From: an uncultured Phycisphaerae bacterium
Lineage (GTDB): Bacteria > Planctomycetota > Phycisphaerae > Sedimentisphaerales > Anaerohalosphaeraceae
DNA length: 64,000 bases
Assembly (NCBI GenBank): GCA_937949545.1
Contig: CALEDR010000009.1
Span: 22,890-86,889 of the forward strand
Direction of reading: 5' to 3'
Shown here one piece after another: positions 1 to 8,955 of the stretch; position 1 is the first letter of the stretch; every line of letters starts with the position of its first letter. The notes under the pieces were generated by a model. The model was not told the DNA's origin. It made no database searches and saw nothing but the letters and a program-made list of their open reading frames with translations. Made by a program: the position numbers and the translations under genes.

Positions 1-1
1 A

Positions 2-2107
2 TACTTCACGGATGACAACCTGCATTTAAACGAGAAAGGGTATCAGGTCTGGTCAGACACCCTTCGGCCGCTCATCGCCCATTTGCTCAAGCGGCAAAAC
101 GAACAAACTTTGTACGTCTCACCGACCGGCGATGACGCAGCGCCGGGCACCTTTGAAGCACCGGTGCGAACCCTCGAACGCGCCCTCGAATGGCTTCGTC
201 AAACCCCGAAACACCGGCCGCGGACCGTTATCCTGCGCGGCGGCCAATATCCCCGCACCCAGCCGCTTGTCCTCAGGCCCGACCATTCCGGAACAGCCGA
301 CAGCCCCGTCAGGTTTTGCGCCTATGAAAATGAAAAACCCCTCCTGACCGGCGGCCGCCCGATTGTCGGCTGGCAGCCGCACAACGAACACATCTGGAAG
401 GCGGAAATTCCCGAAGTCAAGGCGGGCAAGGGACTCTTCACCCAGCTGTTTGTCAACGGCCGCCGACGGATGCGGGCCCGCACCCCCAACGAGGGCTTCT
501 TCCGCGCGGCCGGCTTCCCCGATGAAGGCCATCAGAAACCCTACAATACCCCTTCGCGATGCTTTGTCTTTCGGCCCGGCGATCTCGAACCCAACTGGAC
601 AAACCTGAAGGATGCCGAAATCATCATGTTTCATTTTTGGACCGACACCCACCTGCCGATTGAATCCATCGACGCCGACAAGCATATCGTGACCTTCCAG
701 TTCCCCTCCGGCAAACGCTTCACGGATGATTTCACGCAGGACGGGGCCCGCTATATCGTCGAAAACGTCCGGGAAACCCTCGATTCCCCCGGCGAATGGT
801 ACCTGGACCGCACAACCGGCACGCTGTATTATTGGCCGATGCCGGACGAGAACCTGCCTGATACCCAGGTGATTGCACCGGTGCTGCCGACTCTGCTGCG
901 GCTCGAAGGAGACCCCCTTGCCCGCCGGTACGTCGAACACATCCATTTCGAGGGGCTTCATTTTGCCCATACCCAGTGGTCCCTGCCGCCCGGCAACTGC
1001 AACAATGACCAGGCCTCCGTCACCGTTCCGGCCGCCGTCTCCTTAACAGGAGCCCAACACATTCGGTTCGAACGCTGCACGTTCGGACGGCTGGGAACAT
1101 ACGCCGTCGAATTCCTCGACGGCTGCCGGAACAACTCCTTTGCGCAAAACCGGATTTTTGATGTCGCCGCCGGCGGAATCCGCATCACCGGCGGGGAGGC
1201 ACACGCCCACCCGCTGCTGCGCACCGGCGGCCATACCATCGCCGACAATCAAATCGGCCCCTACGGGCTGGGCTTTTATTCGGCCGTCGGCATCCTGCTG
1301 ATGCATACTGACAACAACACCGTCGAACACAACGAAATCTACCACGGGTATTATACCGGCATCTCCGTCGGCTGGAGCTGGGGCTATCAGCGCAGCGTCA
1401 GCCGCGACAACCGCATCGCCTTCAACCACATCCACCACATCGGCCGGGGGCTCCTGTCCGACATGGGCGGCATCTACACCCTCGGCGTCTCGCCGGGCAC
1501 CGTCCTGCTCGGCAACCGCATCCACGACATCGACGCCAACCGGTACGGCGGATGGGGCATTTACAACGATGAGGGATCCAGCCACATCCTCATCGAGGAC
1601 AATCTCGTCTATGACACCCAGTTCGCCGGCTACAATATCCACTACGCCAAGGAAATCACCGTCCGGAACAATATCTTCGCCTTCGGACGGCTCCATCAGC
1701 TCAGCCGCGGCGTCGTCGAGCCCCACAAAAGCTGCTTTTTCGAACGCAATATCGTCTATTTTGAAACCGGGACCCTTTTCGACGGCATCTGGGACGACAA
1801 ACCCTACGAATTTTACTATCGCCCCAGTACACCGGCGGAAAAAACAGTCCGCACCTTCGAGACGGATTGGAATCTCTATTTCAACCCGAACCAGCCCCTC
1901 GAGCAGGTGCGCTTCGGCGGGCGTACTTTTGAAGAATGGAAAAAGTCCGGCAAAGACGTCTATTCCCGCTGGGCCGACCCGCTGTTCCTTGACGCCAAAG
2001 CGAGGGATTTCCGCCTGCGGCCGGACTCTCCGGCTTTTGAACTCGGATTTCGGCCGATTGACCCCGACCGCGCCGGCCCGCGCCGCCGGGTCCCCGAGGC
2101 GGATTGA
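2..2107 (+). CDS. SGNH-hydrolase C-terminus fused to right-handed beta-helix protein (5' partial)
   Basis: The reading frame is open to the left edge, so the start lies outside the window; a TTG at 83 could serve as an internal start but is not needed. The first 27 codons read like the end of an SGNH/GDSL hydrolase, including D-N-L-H-L-N-E-K-G-Y, which fits the block V Asp-x-x-His catalytic pair (codons at 14 and 23). After a short linker comes a domain opening LYVSPTGDD and rich in N-x-I/F-x-x-N and G-I-Y/G-I-S turns. This is typical of secreted right-handed parallel beta-helix proteins that bind or cut polysaccharides. The C-terminus (SRWADPLFLDAKARDFRLRPDSPA) is the usual end of such proteins. 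The likely role is extracytoplasmic glycan deacetylation plus binding or cleavage; the substrate is unknown. The fusion is read directly from the uninterrupted frame; both domain assignments come from motif recognition. Confidence 0.75.
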   Translation, partial: YFTDDNLHLNEKGYQVWSDTLRPLIAHLLKRQNEQTLYVSPTGDDAAPGTFEAPVRTLERALEWLRQTPKHRPRTVILRGGQYPRTQPLVLRPDHSGTADSPVRFCAYENEKPLLTGGRPIVGWQPHNEHIWKAEIPEVKAGKGLFTQLFVNGRRRMRARTPNEGFFRAAGFPDEGHQKPYNTPSRCFVFRPGDLEPNWTNLKDAEIIMFHFWTDTHLPIESIDADKHIVTFQFPSGKRFTDDFTQDGARYIVENVRETLDSPGEWYLDRTTGTLYYWPMPDENLPDTQVIAPVLPTLLRLEGDPLARRYVEHIHFEGLHFAHTQWSLPPGNCNNDQASVTVPAAVSLTGAQHIRFERCTFGRLGTYAVEFLDGCRNNSFAQNRIFDVAAGGIRITGGEAHAHPLLRTGGHTIADNQIGPYGLGFYSAVGILLMHTDNNTVEHNEIYHGYYTGISVGWSWGYQRSVSRDNRIAFNHIHHIGRGLLSDMGGIYTLGVSPGTVLLGNRIHDIDANRYGGWGIYNDEGSSHILIEDNLVYDTQFAGYNIHYAKEITVRNNIFAFGRLHQLSRGVVEPHKSCFFERNIVYFETGTLFDGIWDDKPYEFYYRPSTPAEKTVRTFETDWNLYFNPNQPLEQVRFGGRTFEEWKKSGKDVYSRWADPLFLDAKARDFRLRPDSPAFELGFRPIDPDRAGPRRRVPEAD

Positions 2108-2413
2108 CCCTGCCGGCTCACTACAAGCTTTCACATCGGGCCAGTCCTCGACAAGCGGGGGCCAGAAGAAAAAAACGGGGCGGAGATCCGTCGTCGGACC
2201 GCCGCCCCGCCGGAGCGTCCATGCCATGGAAAAGACAGGAGAGGAGATTGCTTATCAAAACCCCGACTTGGGGAACTGCACATCTCTCTACATAGAAATT
2301 ATACGAAATAAAAGCCCGCGATGACGGCAAAAAAATCTTTTTGCCATTTCCGGCCAAAACAGGTATTTTACTGCCGGTTTGACCCGATTTTTCACCCTGG
2401 GAACTATGTGTTT
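2108..2413. other. Intergenic gap with a GC-rich hairpin, no convincing gene
   Basis: This 306-base stretch separates the beta-helix gene from the M24 peptidase. It holds a strong hairpin: CGGGGCG at 2176-2182 pairs with CGCCCCG at 2203-2209, with an inner TCCG/CGGA pair. No run of T follows, so it is only a possible terminator for the upstream gene. A strong Shine-Dalgarno-like AGGAGAGGAG at 2238-2247 is followed by no good start codon. Frames of 24 and 32 codons from ATGs at 2221 and 2225 resemble nothing I know. Confidence 0.4.
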
Positions 2414-3529
2414 ATGGACAAAAAACTGATTCAAAATCGTCTCAAACAGCTTCGCACGTTTCTGCGGGCCAAGAACCTGGACGCGTTGGTCCTGACCAAG
2501 GTCGAGAACGTCCGATATATCACCAACTTTTCCGGCCACGACAGCTGGGTTTTGGTCACACAGAAGGCCTCGATTCTGCTGACCGACAGCCGTTATACGG
2601 AACAGGCGACAGGAGAATGCCTGGGCTGCCGAATCGTCGAGCGGAAAAAAACCATCACCGACGCCCTGGCCGAAGAGGTCAAACGACACGGCAAAATCCG
2701 CCGTCTGGCCGTGGAAAAAACCATCCCCGTCGGAACCCTGATGCGCATCCGCAAGGCGCTTCATCCGCTTGGGACTGCCGTTGTCTGTGCCGACAGCGCC
2801 GTCGAACAGATTCGGCTCATCAAGAAATCGGCTGAAATCCAAACCATCCGCAGGGCCGCACAACTCGCCTGGGAGTACCTCGAGGCGACCCTCAAGACCC
2901 TTCGCACGGGAATGACCGAACAGCAGCTGACAGCGCATCTGGAATATCAGATGCGCATGCGCGGCGCCCGCCCCGGTTTTGACACCATTATTGCCTTCGG
3001 CCCCAACGGCTCCCGCAACCACCACCAGCCCTCCGCACGCAAACTCCGTGCACACGATACCATCCTGATTGACTTCGGCGTCAGCATTGACGGCTATACC
3101 TGCGACATCACCCGCAGTTTCGGCTGGGGCCAGGTTTCCGGCGACTATCGGCGGGCTTGGGAGACCGTCTATGCCGCCCAGCAGGCCGCCATCGCCAAAC
3201 TTCGCGACGGCGTCCCGGCAGCGGAGGCGGATGCCGCCGCCCGTGAAGTGATTCAGCGGTCCGGCTTCCCCGTCTACGGCCACGGCACCGGCCACGGACT
3301 GGGACTGGAGGTGCACGAAATGCCGTATCTGACGCCGCTGGACAAGAAAACGCGTCTCAAAGCCGGACAGGTTATTACGATTGAGCCCGGCATTTATCTG
3401 CCCGGGCGTTTCGGCATTCGTCTGGAGGATGATGTGCTGATTACCGAGACCGGCGCGGAGGTTCTTACCACGGACCGTCGAACCGGATACAGCTGCGGCT
3501 CGCTGCAGATTTTGAAAGGCCGACCGTGA
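2414..3529 (+). CDS. M24 family Xaa-Pro aminopeptidase
   Basis: This is a cytoplasmic metallopeptidase that probably removes N-terminal residues preceding proline (aminopeptidase P / prolidase family). The 371-residue product has an N-terminal creatinase-like domain (about 1-125) and a C-terminal pita-bread domain. The five expected metal ligands are visible: D220 (IDFG), D231 (CDITR), H294 (GTGHGLG), E324 (TIEPG) and E338 (RLEDD). The ATG at 2414 gives the usual family N-terminus (MDKKLIQNRLKQLR). An in-frame ATG at 2321 would add 31 atypical residues. The gene overlaps hpt by four bases, which suggests translational coupling. The family call is firm; substrate specificity (PepP versus PepQ-like) cannot be read from sequence alone. 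Confidence 0.9.
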   Translation: MDKKLIQNRLKQLRTFLRAKNLDALVLTKVENVRYITNFSGHDSWVLVTQKASILLTDSRYTEQATGECLGCRIVERKKTITDALAEEVKRHGKIRRLAVEKTIPVGTLMRIRKALHPLGTAVVCADSAVEQIRLIKKSAEIQTIRRAAQLAWEYLEATLKTLRTGMTEQQLTAHLEYQMRMRGARPGFDTIIAFGPNGSRNHHQPSARKLRAHDTILIDFGVSIDGYTCDITRSFGWGQVSGDYRRAWETVYAAQQAAIAKLRDGVPAAEADAAAREVIQRSGFPVYGHGTGHGLGLEVHEMPYLTPLDKKTRLKAGQVITIEPGIYLPGRFGIRLEDDVLITETGAEVLTTDRRTGYSCGSLQILKGRP

Positions 3530-4071
3530 CCGCCCGGGATTCCAAACCGTACGAGCGCATCCTTATCTCCGCCGAACGCCTGGCCCAAACCGTCAAACGC
3601 CTGGCATCTGAACTCAATACCGCTTATGCCGATACCGACAATGTCCTGGCACTGGTGATTCTCGAAGGGGCTCGAATCTTTGCTTCGGATTTGCTGGGAC
3701 AGGTTCATTTTCCTGTGCAGGTCGAATACCTGAGCGCCTCCAGTTATCGGGGCACTACGCAGTCCAGCGGCAGTATCCGTCTGCAGGGCCATCTCGACCT
3801 GGCCCGCAAACTTCGCGGCCGCAAGGTTCTTTTGATTGATGACATTTACGATACGGGTCTGACGCTGGCGGCTGTTCAGGATTGGCTGGGAATCTGCGGA
3901 CCTGCCGACGTCAAAACCTGTGTCCTTCTCGAAAAGGAAATCACCCATCAAAAACAGATTTCGATTGATTTTCTCGGCCTTTCCATTGAGGACTGTTTTG
4001 TCATCGGCTACGGTCTGGACTATCAGGGACGCTTCCGCGACCTGCCCTTCATCGCCGCCCTGGCGCAGTAA
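3526..4071 (+). CDS. hpt: Hypoxanthine phosphoribosyltransferase
   Basis: This is a purine salvage enzyme that converts hypoxanthine (and often guanine) plus PRPP into IMP or GMP in the cytoplasm. The 181-residue length is normal for bacterial Hpt. The PRPP-binding signature VLLIDDIYDTGLTL lies at about residues 101-114. The N-terminal IL-I-S-A-E-R motif and the C-terminal GYGLDYQGRFRDLPFI motif, which forms part of the purine pocket, are both intact. The start is GTG at 3526, inside the stop of the M24 peptidase gene (GTGA overlap). No other start fits the family N-terminus. It converges with the minus-strand SYLF lipoprotein gene nine bases downstream. Confidence 0.95.
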   Translation: MTARDSKPYERILISAERLAQTVKRLASELNTAYADTDNVLALVILEGARIFASDLLGQVHFPVQVEYLSASSYRGTTQSSGSIRLQGHLDLARKLRGRKVLLIDDIYDTGLTLAAVQDWLGICGPADVKTCVLLEKEITHQKQISIDFLGLSIEDCFVIGYGLDYQGRFRDLPFIAALAQ

Positions 4072-4080
4072 AACCGGCGG

Positions 4081-4635
4081 TTAATTCATCAGCCGCGGGG
4101 CCGGTTCAAACTCAAACCGCTGGCCGCCGATGGACACATCCACCATCAGCCCTGTATCCGCCAGCACAAAGACCGCCATGCCGTCCTGATAGTCGGCCTT
4201 GGCCGCCGCACCGATGGAAACCGCTGTTGCCGTCGCCTGAGCCGACAGAGTAAAATTGCCTTCCGTAAAAATCCGCAAGTCCTGCGGATAGCGGAAGAAG
4301 ATAACTTCCCGGAAATATTCCCCCCCGAACGAAAACCCCAGCGTCGCCTGCTTCATATCGCAGTATCCGAGGAATCGTCCGCCTTTCTCAAACACCATTC
4401 CGCGGCCGTATGCCCCGCCCACCAGAAAAGCCCCCTTAAAAACCTTCGGCAGAACAGCATAACCCGCCGAACGGTCAAAATAACTTTGCAGCGTCGGGTC
4501 GGCCCGCTTGAAATCCGCAATGGCCATCTGAACATCCAGCATCAGAGTTTCCCGCTGACCGGGCTGGCGAGGGCTGGCCGAACATCCTGCCAGAAAAGTC
4601 GCCGCCAATAAACAAATGCAATGATGCATCCTCAT
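4081..4635 (-). CDS. SYLF (Ysc84-like) lipoprotein
   Basis: The 184-residue product starts with a lipoprotein signal peptide ending in the lipobox LAGC (cysteine at about residue 18), so it should be lipid-anchored after export. The mature part is a SYLF/DUF500 domain: YFDRSAGYAVLPKVFKGAFLVGGAYGRGMVF, then a GFSFGGEYFREVIFF segment and a C-terminal glycine/alanine-rich strand region. SYLF domains bind phosphoinositides in eukaryotes; the bacterial lipoproteins are thought to act at the envelope, but their exact role is unknown. A good Shine-Dalgarno (AAAGGAG, plus-strand complement 4643-4650) precedes the ATG by seven bases. The gene is convergent with hpt and divergent from thiC. Confidence 0.85.
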   Translation of the reverse strand: MRMHHCICLLAATFLAGCSASPRQPGQRETLMLDVQMAIADFKRADPTLQSYFDRSAGYAVLPKVFKGAFLVGGAYGRGMVFEKGGRFLGYCDMKQATLGFSFGGEYFREVIFFRYPQDLRIFTEGNFTLSAQATATAVSIGAAAKADYQDGMAVFVLADTGLMVDVSIGGQRFEFEPAPRLMN

Positions 4636-4741
4636 TTTTGGGCTCCTTTCTTGCTTTCTGTTCTACAATCCAACTACCCGAACCGAAAAAAATTCTATCA
4701 CGACAACACCGGTTGACAATAAGAATCCGAAAATCTTTTTT

Positions 4742-4770
4742 TTGACCTTTCTTCTCTTTATTCGTATAAT
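4742..4770 (+). promoter_or_regulatory. Sigma-70-type promoter of the thiC riboswitch leader
   Basis: TTGACC (4742-4747) and a perfect TATAAT (4765-4770) are separated by 17 bases. Transcription should begin near 4777, just before the TPP riboswitch. This placement makes it the obvious thiC promoter. Confidence 0.8.
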
Positions 4771-4778
4771 ACTTCGGT

Positions 4779-4873
4779 TCGCTGGGGGTGGTCATAAAAA
4801 AGATGACCTGAGAAAAACCCTTCGAACCTGATCAGGCAAACCGCTGACAGCGGAGACCTGCGTAGGGAAGCGG
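4779..4873 (+). promoter_or_regulatory. TPP riboswitch (THI element)
   Basis: The conserved core is present in order: GGGGGTG (4784-4790), CTGAGA (4808-4813), ACCCTTCGAACCTGATCAGG (about 4817-4836) and GCGTAGGGAAGCG (4860-4872). The outer P1 stem can form between CGCT (4780-4783) and AGCG (4869-4872). Thiamine pyrophosphate binding should repress the downstream thiC. No GC hairpin with a T-run lies between the aptamer and the thiC start, only a short AGAAG/CTTCT hairpin. I therefore infer control at translation initiation (GGAG at 4929-4932) or by Rho rather than by an intrinsic terminator. Confidence 0.93.
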
Positions 4874-4937
4874 CCTTTCAGAAGTTCCCTTCTGTGTTCG
4901 TTTCCCGCAGAAAAAAAAACGATAAATCGGAGCATAT

Positions 4938-6254
4938 ATGGCCACACAATTGCAAGAAGCACGGGCGGGTCGGATTACAGAAGCGATAAAAATTGTCGCA
5001 CAAAAAGAGGGATTGCGTCCGGAGACAATCCGTGAAGAAGCCGCCGCCGGCCGGCTGGTGATTCCGGCCAACCGGGTGCATTTGTCGCGCAATCTGGTGC
5101 CTGCAGGCATCGGTCGGACCGTCAGCACCAAAATCAATGCCAACATCGGATGCAGCAGCGTCCGCTCCGATTTGCAGCAGGAAATTGAGAAATTAAAAGC
5201 CGCTCTCGAAGCCGGCGCTGATGCGGTCATGGATTTGAGCACCGGCGGCAACCTGGATGAAATCCGCACGCGTCTGCTGGCCGAATGCCCTGTGCCGTTC
5301 GGAACCGTCCCCATCTATGAAGTCATCGTCGGCCGCGATGTCGAGGACATTACGCCCGACACCATCCTGAAAGTCATCGAAAAGCAGGCCGCCCAGGGCG
5401 TCGATTTCTTCACCATCCACGCGGGCATCCTCCGCGAACACCTCGAGCTGCTGGGCTCGCGGGTGTGCGGCATCGTCAGCCGCGGCGGAGCCCTGCTGGC
5501 CAAATGGATGCTCTATCACAACCGTCAAAACCCGCTCTACGAACTGTTCGACGAGCTGTGTGCAATCATGCGGGAGTATGACGTCTGCTTTTCCCTGGGC
5601 GACGGCCTTCGTCCGGGTTGCGGAGCCGACGCTACCGATGCGGCTCAGATTGCCGAGCTGCGGACGCTGGGCGAGCTGACCCAGCGGGCCTGGGACCAAG
5701 GCTGTCAGGTGATGGTCGAAGGCCCCGGCCATGTGCCTTTTAATCAGATTCAGTACAATATGGAGCTCCAGCAGCAAATCTGCAAAGGCGCTCCGTTCTA
5801 TGTGCTCGGTCCGCTGGTGACCGACAGCGCTCCCGGCTATGACCATATCACCAGCGCCATCGGCGGCACGGCAGCGGCCTATTACGGCGCTTCGTTTTTG
5901 TGCTATGTGACGCCGCGGGAACATCTGGGACTGCCGGATGTAAACGATGTTCGGCAGGGTGTCATCGCCGCCAAAATCGCCGCTCACGCCGCGGATGTGG
6001 CGCGCGGGCTGCCCGCCGCCGTCCAGCGCGACCGCCGACTCAGCCAAGCCCGCGCCGCACTCAACTGGAAGGAGCATCTGGACAATGCCCTCGACCCCAA
6101 CACTGCACGGGCGATGTACGAAGAGGCCTGCGCTCACAGCCGCATCGGTCAGGAAGCCACACAGGACGACTACTGCACGATGTGCGGCAAACCCTGGTGC
6201 TCCCTGCGAATCAGCCGGGAGATTCAGCAGTTTTTAAAAAATCCGAAATCATAA
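4938..6254 (+). CDS. thiC: Phosphomethylpyrimidine synthase ThiC
   Basis: ThiC converts aminoimidazole ribotide to hydroxymethylpyrimidine phosphate, the pyrimidine half of thiamine, using a radical SAM [4Fe-4S] cluster. The 438-residue product is the short form without the long N-terminal extension of proteobacterial ThiC. The C-terminal cluster-binding motif C-x2-C-x4-C is C413, C416 and C421 (YCTMCGKPWC). Other family blocks are clear, such as NANIGCS, DLSTGG, GPGHVPFNQI and LGPLVTDSAPGYDHI. The start ATG has GGAG five bases upstream. The preceding TPP riboswitch independently supports the call. Confidence 0.97.
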   Translation: MATQLQEARAGRITEAIKIVAQKEGLRPETIREEAAAGRLVIPANRVHLSRNLVPAGIGRTVSTKINANIGCSSVRSDLQQEIEKLKAALEAGADAVMDLSTGGNLDEIRTRLLAECPVPFGTVPIYEVIVGRDVEDITPDTILKVIEKQAAQGVDFFTIHAGILREHLELLGSRVCGIVSRGGALLAKWMLYHNRQNPLYELFDELCAIMREYDVCFSLGDGLRPGCGADATDAAQIAELRTLGELTQRAWDQGCQVMVEGPGHVPFNQIQYNMELQQQICKGAPFYVLGPLVTDSAPGYDHITSAIGGTAAAYYGASFLCYVTPREHLGLPDVNDVRQGVIAAKIAAHAADVARGLPAAVQRDRRLSQARAALNWKEHLDNALDPNTARAMYEEACAHSRIGQEATQDDYCTMCGKPWCSLRISREIQQFLKNPKS

Positions 6255-6302
6255 ACCGTTATCCGACATCGGTCTGGAAACATATTTTTTGGGGACAATC
6301 AG

Positions 6303-8894
6303 ATGACATCTTCGGTCAGCACAGGAATCGCCGGCCTCGATGAAATCCTTTGCGGTCTTCGCTGGGGCGACAACGTCGTCTGGCAGGTGGAGCGCATCGG
6401 GGACTACCGACGCTATGCCGCCGCCTTTGTCGATAAGGCCCTGGCCGACGGCCGCCGTGTCCTTTACATCCGTTTTGCCGACCACGAACCGCTTCTGCCC
6501 GAGCATCCCGGCATTCAAACCATCCGGCTGGATGCCGAAGGCGGATTTGAGAGTTTCTCCAGCCGCATTCATCAGATTATCTCCGAAGCCGGTCGGCTGG
6601 CCTGCTACGTCTTTGACTGCCTGTCGGACCTGCTCAGCGCCTGGGCCACCGACCTGATGATCGGCAACTTCTTTATGGTCACCTGCCCCTACCTGTATGA
6701 ATGGGACACGCTGGCCTATTTCGGCATCCTGCGCAACCATCATTCTTTCCATACCATCGCCCGAATCCGCGAAACCACTCAGCTGCTTTTGGATGTTTAT
6801 CATCTGCAGGGGCAGGATTATATCCATCCGCTGAAGGTCTGGCGCCGCTATTCCCCGACGATGTATTTGCCGCATATCCGACAAGGAGAGCGGTTTGTTC
6901 CCCTCAGCAGCAGTTTAGATGCGGCCCGGCTTTTTTCCCATTTGTCCGAGCAGGGACTTCAAAGCACGGAACGTATTTTAGATTACTGGGATCGGCTTTT
7001 TCTCGAAGCGCAGGACCTGCAGGGATTGCCGGCCGATACTCCGCAGGTCCGGCAGATGGTGGAGCAAATCTGCCGTGTCATGGTTGGACGCGAAAAACGC
7101 ATCGGACAGCTGGCTGGACGCTATCTGACGCTGGAAGACCTGTTGGCTATCAAGAGCCGCCTGATTGGAAGCGGTTATATCGGCGGCAAGACCGCCGGGA
7201 TGCTCATCGCCCGCCGCATCCTTCTGGATGACCCTTCTGAAAACTGGCAGGAACGTCTCGAACCGCACGACTCTTTCTATATCGGTTCCGACGTTTTTTA
7301 CACCTACATCGTGGAAAACGGCTGGTGGAAACTCTTTATGGAGCAGAAAACGCCCGAGGGCTACTTCCGTGCGGCTGCCGAACTGAAGGAAAAAATGCTG
7401 CACGGCAAATTCCCCGAACCCATCCGCCGGCAGTTTCAGGAAATGATGGAATACTTCGGCCAGTCGCCCATCATTGTCCGCTCCAGCAGTCTCCTGGAGG
7501 ATTCCTTCGGCAATGCCTTCGCCGGCAAATACGAAAGCCTCTTTCTGGTCAATCAGGGTGAACCCGAAGAGCGGCTGGCTCGCTTTGAAGAAGCCGTGCA
7601 GCGCATTTTTGCCAGTACGATGAATGAAAACGCCCTCACCTATCGGCTCCAGCGGGGCCTTGCCGGACACGATGAGCAGATGGCTCTGCTGGTTCAGCGG
7701 GTCTCCGGCGCCTATCATCGACAATATTATTTCCCCGCCATGGCCGGCGTGGGCGTCTCGTACAATACCTTCGTCTGGAACGCCTCTCTGGACCCGAAAG
7801 CCGGAATGCTGCGGCTGGTCTTCGGGCTGGGCACCCGCGCCGTGGACCGTGTGGAGGATGATTACCCCCAGACCATCGCCCTCGACGACCCGCTGATTCG
7901 TCCCTATGCTGAGCGCGACGGCGCCGGCCGGTTTTCCCAGCACAAAATCGACCTGCTCGATGTGAGGGAAAACTGCCTCAAGACCCTCAATGTGCAGGAG
8001 CTTTTGTCGGAACCGATCGATTTACCGCTGGACCTGATTGTTTCGCCGGATGAATATCTGATGCGCCGCCTGCAGGAAACGGGACGCTGCGACGCCAAAA
8101 CCTACTACCTGGTTACCTTCCGCAAACTGCTGGCCGAAACTCTGTTTCCGCAGCTGATGCAGCGGCTCTTAAAGACGCTCGAGGCCGCTTATCAGTATCC
8201 GGTCGATATTGAGTTTACCGCCAATTTCACACAGGACGGCCAGCTGCGAATCAACCTTGTCCAGTGCCGGCCGCTGCAGACCAAAGGAATCCGCGCCGAC
8301 GTCCGAATGCCGGCCGAGGTCCCTGATGAAAAGGTTCTGCTCAGCACGGAGGGATTTACGATGGGGCCGAGCGTCTCTTTGCCAATTCATCGGATAGTCT
8401 ATGTGGTTCCGGAACCTTATCTGGACCGTCCGCAGAATCAAAAATACGAAGTCGCCCGCCTCATCGGCCGGCTGAACCGAATGATTGAAAACCGTGAAAA
8501 GACGTCCGTGCTGCTTTTGGGGCCCGGACGTTGGGGCACCAGTACGCCTTCGCTGGGCGTGCCGGTGCGGTTTGCTGAAATCAGCAATGTTTCTGTGCTG
8601 ACCGAAATCGCCTGCGAGGGAAGCAATCTCATCCCCGACCTGTCCTTCGGGACGCATTTCTTTCAGGATTTGGTCGAAAGCGACATTTTCTATATGGCCG
8701 TCTTTCCGGCCCGCCCGGAGGTCCTTTTCCGCGCGGAATGGTTCCTGAATTGCCCAAATGCTCTGCAGGAGTTCCTCCCCGATGCCGCCGACTATTCGGA
8801 TACAATCCGGCTTATCTGCCTCGACAAACTCGGCATTTCCCTCCATCTTATCAGCGACATCGTCTCCCGACGTTCCCTCTTATTTTTGTCATAA
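6303..8894 (+). CDS. PPDK_N (PEP/pyruvate-binding) protein with degenerate KaiC-like N-terminal domain
   Basis: The product has 863 residues. Residues about 6-240 look like a KaiC/RecA-type domain: it opens TGIAGLDEILCGLRWGD and keeps a Walker B-like strand CYVFDCLSDL (about 101-110). Where a P-loop should be it reads NVVWQVERIGDY, with no G-x4-GK-T/S. Residues about 285-690 carry a pyruvate-phosphate-dikinase ATP-grasp domain (GGKTAGMLIARR at 294-305, IIVRSSSLLEDSFGNAFAGK at 390-409). There is no phosphohistidine swivel domain and no TIM barrel, so it cannot run the full PPDK or PEP-synthase reaction. The C-terminus has a conserved-looking LLLGPGRWGTSTPSLGVP. Function unknown; an ATP-dependent phosphotransfer or sensory role is an inference. 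It lies 48 bases after thiC, but a functional link to thiamine is not evident. Confidence 0.75.
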   Translation: MTSSVSTGIAGLDEILCGLRWGDNVVWQVERIGDYRRYAAAFVDKALADGRRVLYIRFADHEPLLPEHPGIQTIRLDAEGGFESFSSRIHQIISEAGRLACYVFDCLSDLLSAWATDLMIGNFFMVTCPYLYEWDTLAYFGILRNHHSFHTIARIRETTQLLLDVYHLQGQDYIHPLKVWRRYSPTMYLPHIRQGERFVPLSSSLDAARLFSHLSEQGLQSTERILDYWDRLFLEAQDLQGLPADTPQVRQMVEQICRVMVGREKRIGQLAGRYLTLEDLLAIKSRLIGSGYIGGKTAGMLIARRILLDDPSENWQERLEPHDSFYIGSDVFYTYIVENGWWKLFMEQKTPEGYFRAAAELKEKMLHGKFPEPIRRQFQEMMEYFGQSPIIVRSSSLLEDSFGNAFAGKYESLFLVNQGEPEERLARFEEAVQRIFASTMNENALTYRLQRGLAGHDEQMALLVQRVSGAYHRQYYFPAMAGVGVSYNTFVWNASLDPKAGMLRLVFGLGTRAVDRVEDDYPQTIALDDPLIRPYAERDGAGRFSQHKIDLLDVRENCLKTLNVQELLSEPIDLPLDLIVSPDEYLMRRLQETGRCDAKTYYLVTFRKLLAETLFPQLMQRLLKTLEAAYQYPVDIEFTANFTQDGQLRINLVQCRPLQTKGIRADVRMPAEVPDEKVLLSTEGFTMGPSVSLPIHRIVYVVPEPYLDRPQNQKYEVARLIGRLNRMIENREKTSVLLLGPGRWGTSTPSLGVPVRFAEISNVSVLTEIACEGSNLIPDLSFGTHFFQDLVESDIFYMAVFPARPEVLFRAEWFLNCPNALQEFLPDAADYSDTIRLICLDKLGISLHLISDIVSRRSLLFLS

Positions 8895-8955
8895 ATCCCT
8901 ATCCGTTTTACCCTTTTCTCCGACCTTTGCAGATACTCCAATACCGACAGCCTGC

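Noticed and set aside
1043..2227. A 394-codon minus-strand frame opposite the beta-helix gene
   Set aside because: Val/Asp/Gly/Ala-rich repetition typical of antisense translation; the plus frame has beta-helix motifs.
2221..2323. Short frames of 24 and 32 codons near the orphan AGGAGAGGAG
   Set aside because: The Shine-Dalgarno-like stretch lies inside the frames rather than before their ATGs, and the peptides resemble nothing known.
4713..4740. TTGACA at 4713 as the thiC -35
   Set aside because: No -10 lies at a suitable distance; the TTGACC/TATAAT pair at 4742-4770 is far better.
6303..8894. Full pyruvate phosphate dikinase or PEP synthase
   Set aside because: There is no phosphohistidine swivel domain and no PEP-binding TIM barrel; only the ATP-grasp part is present.
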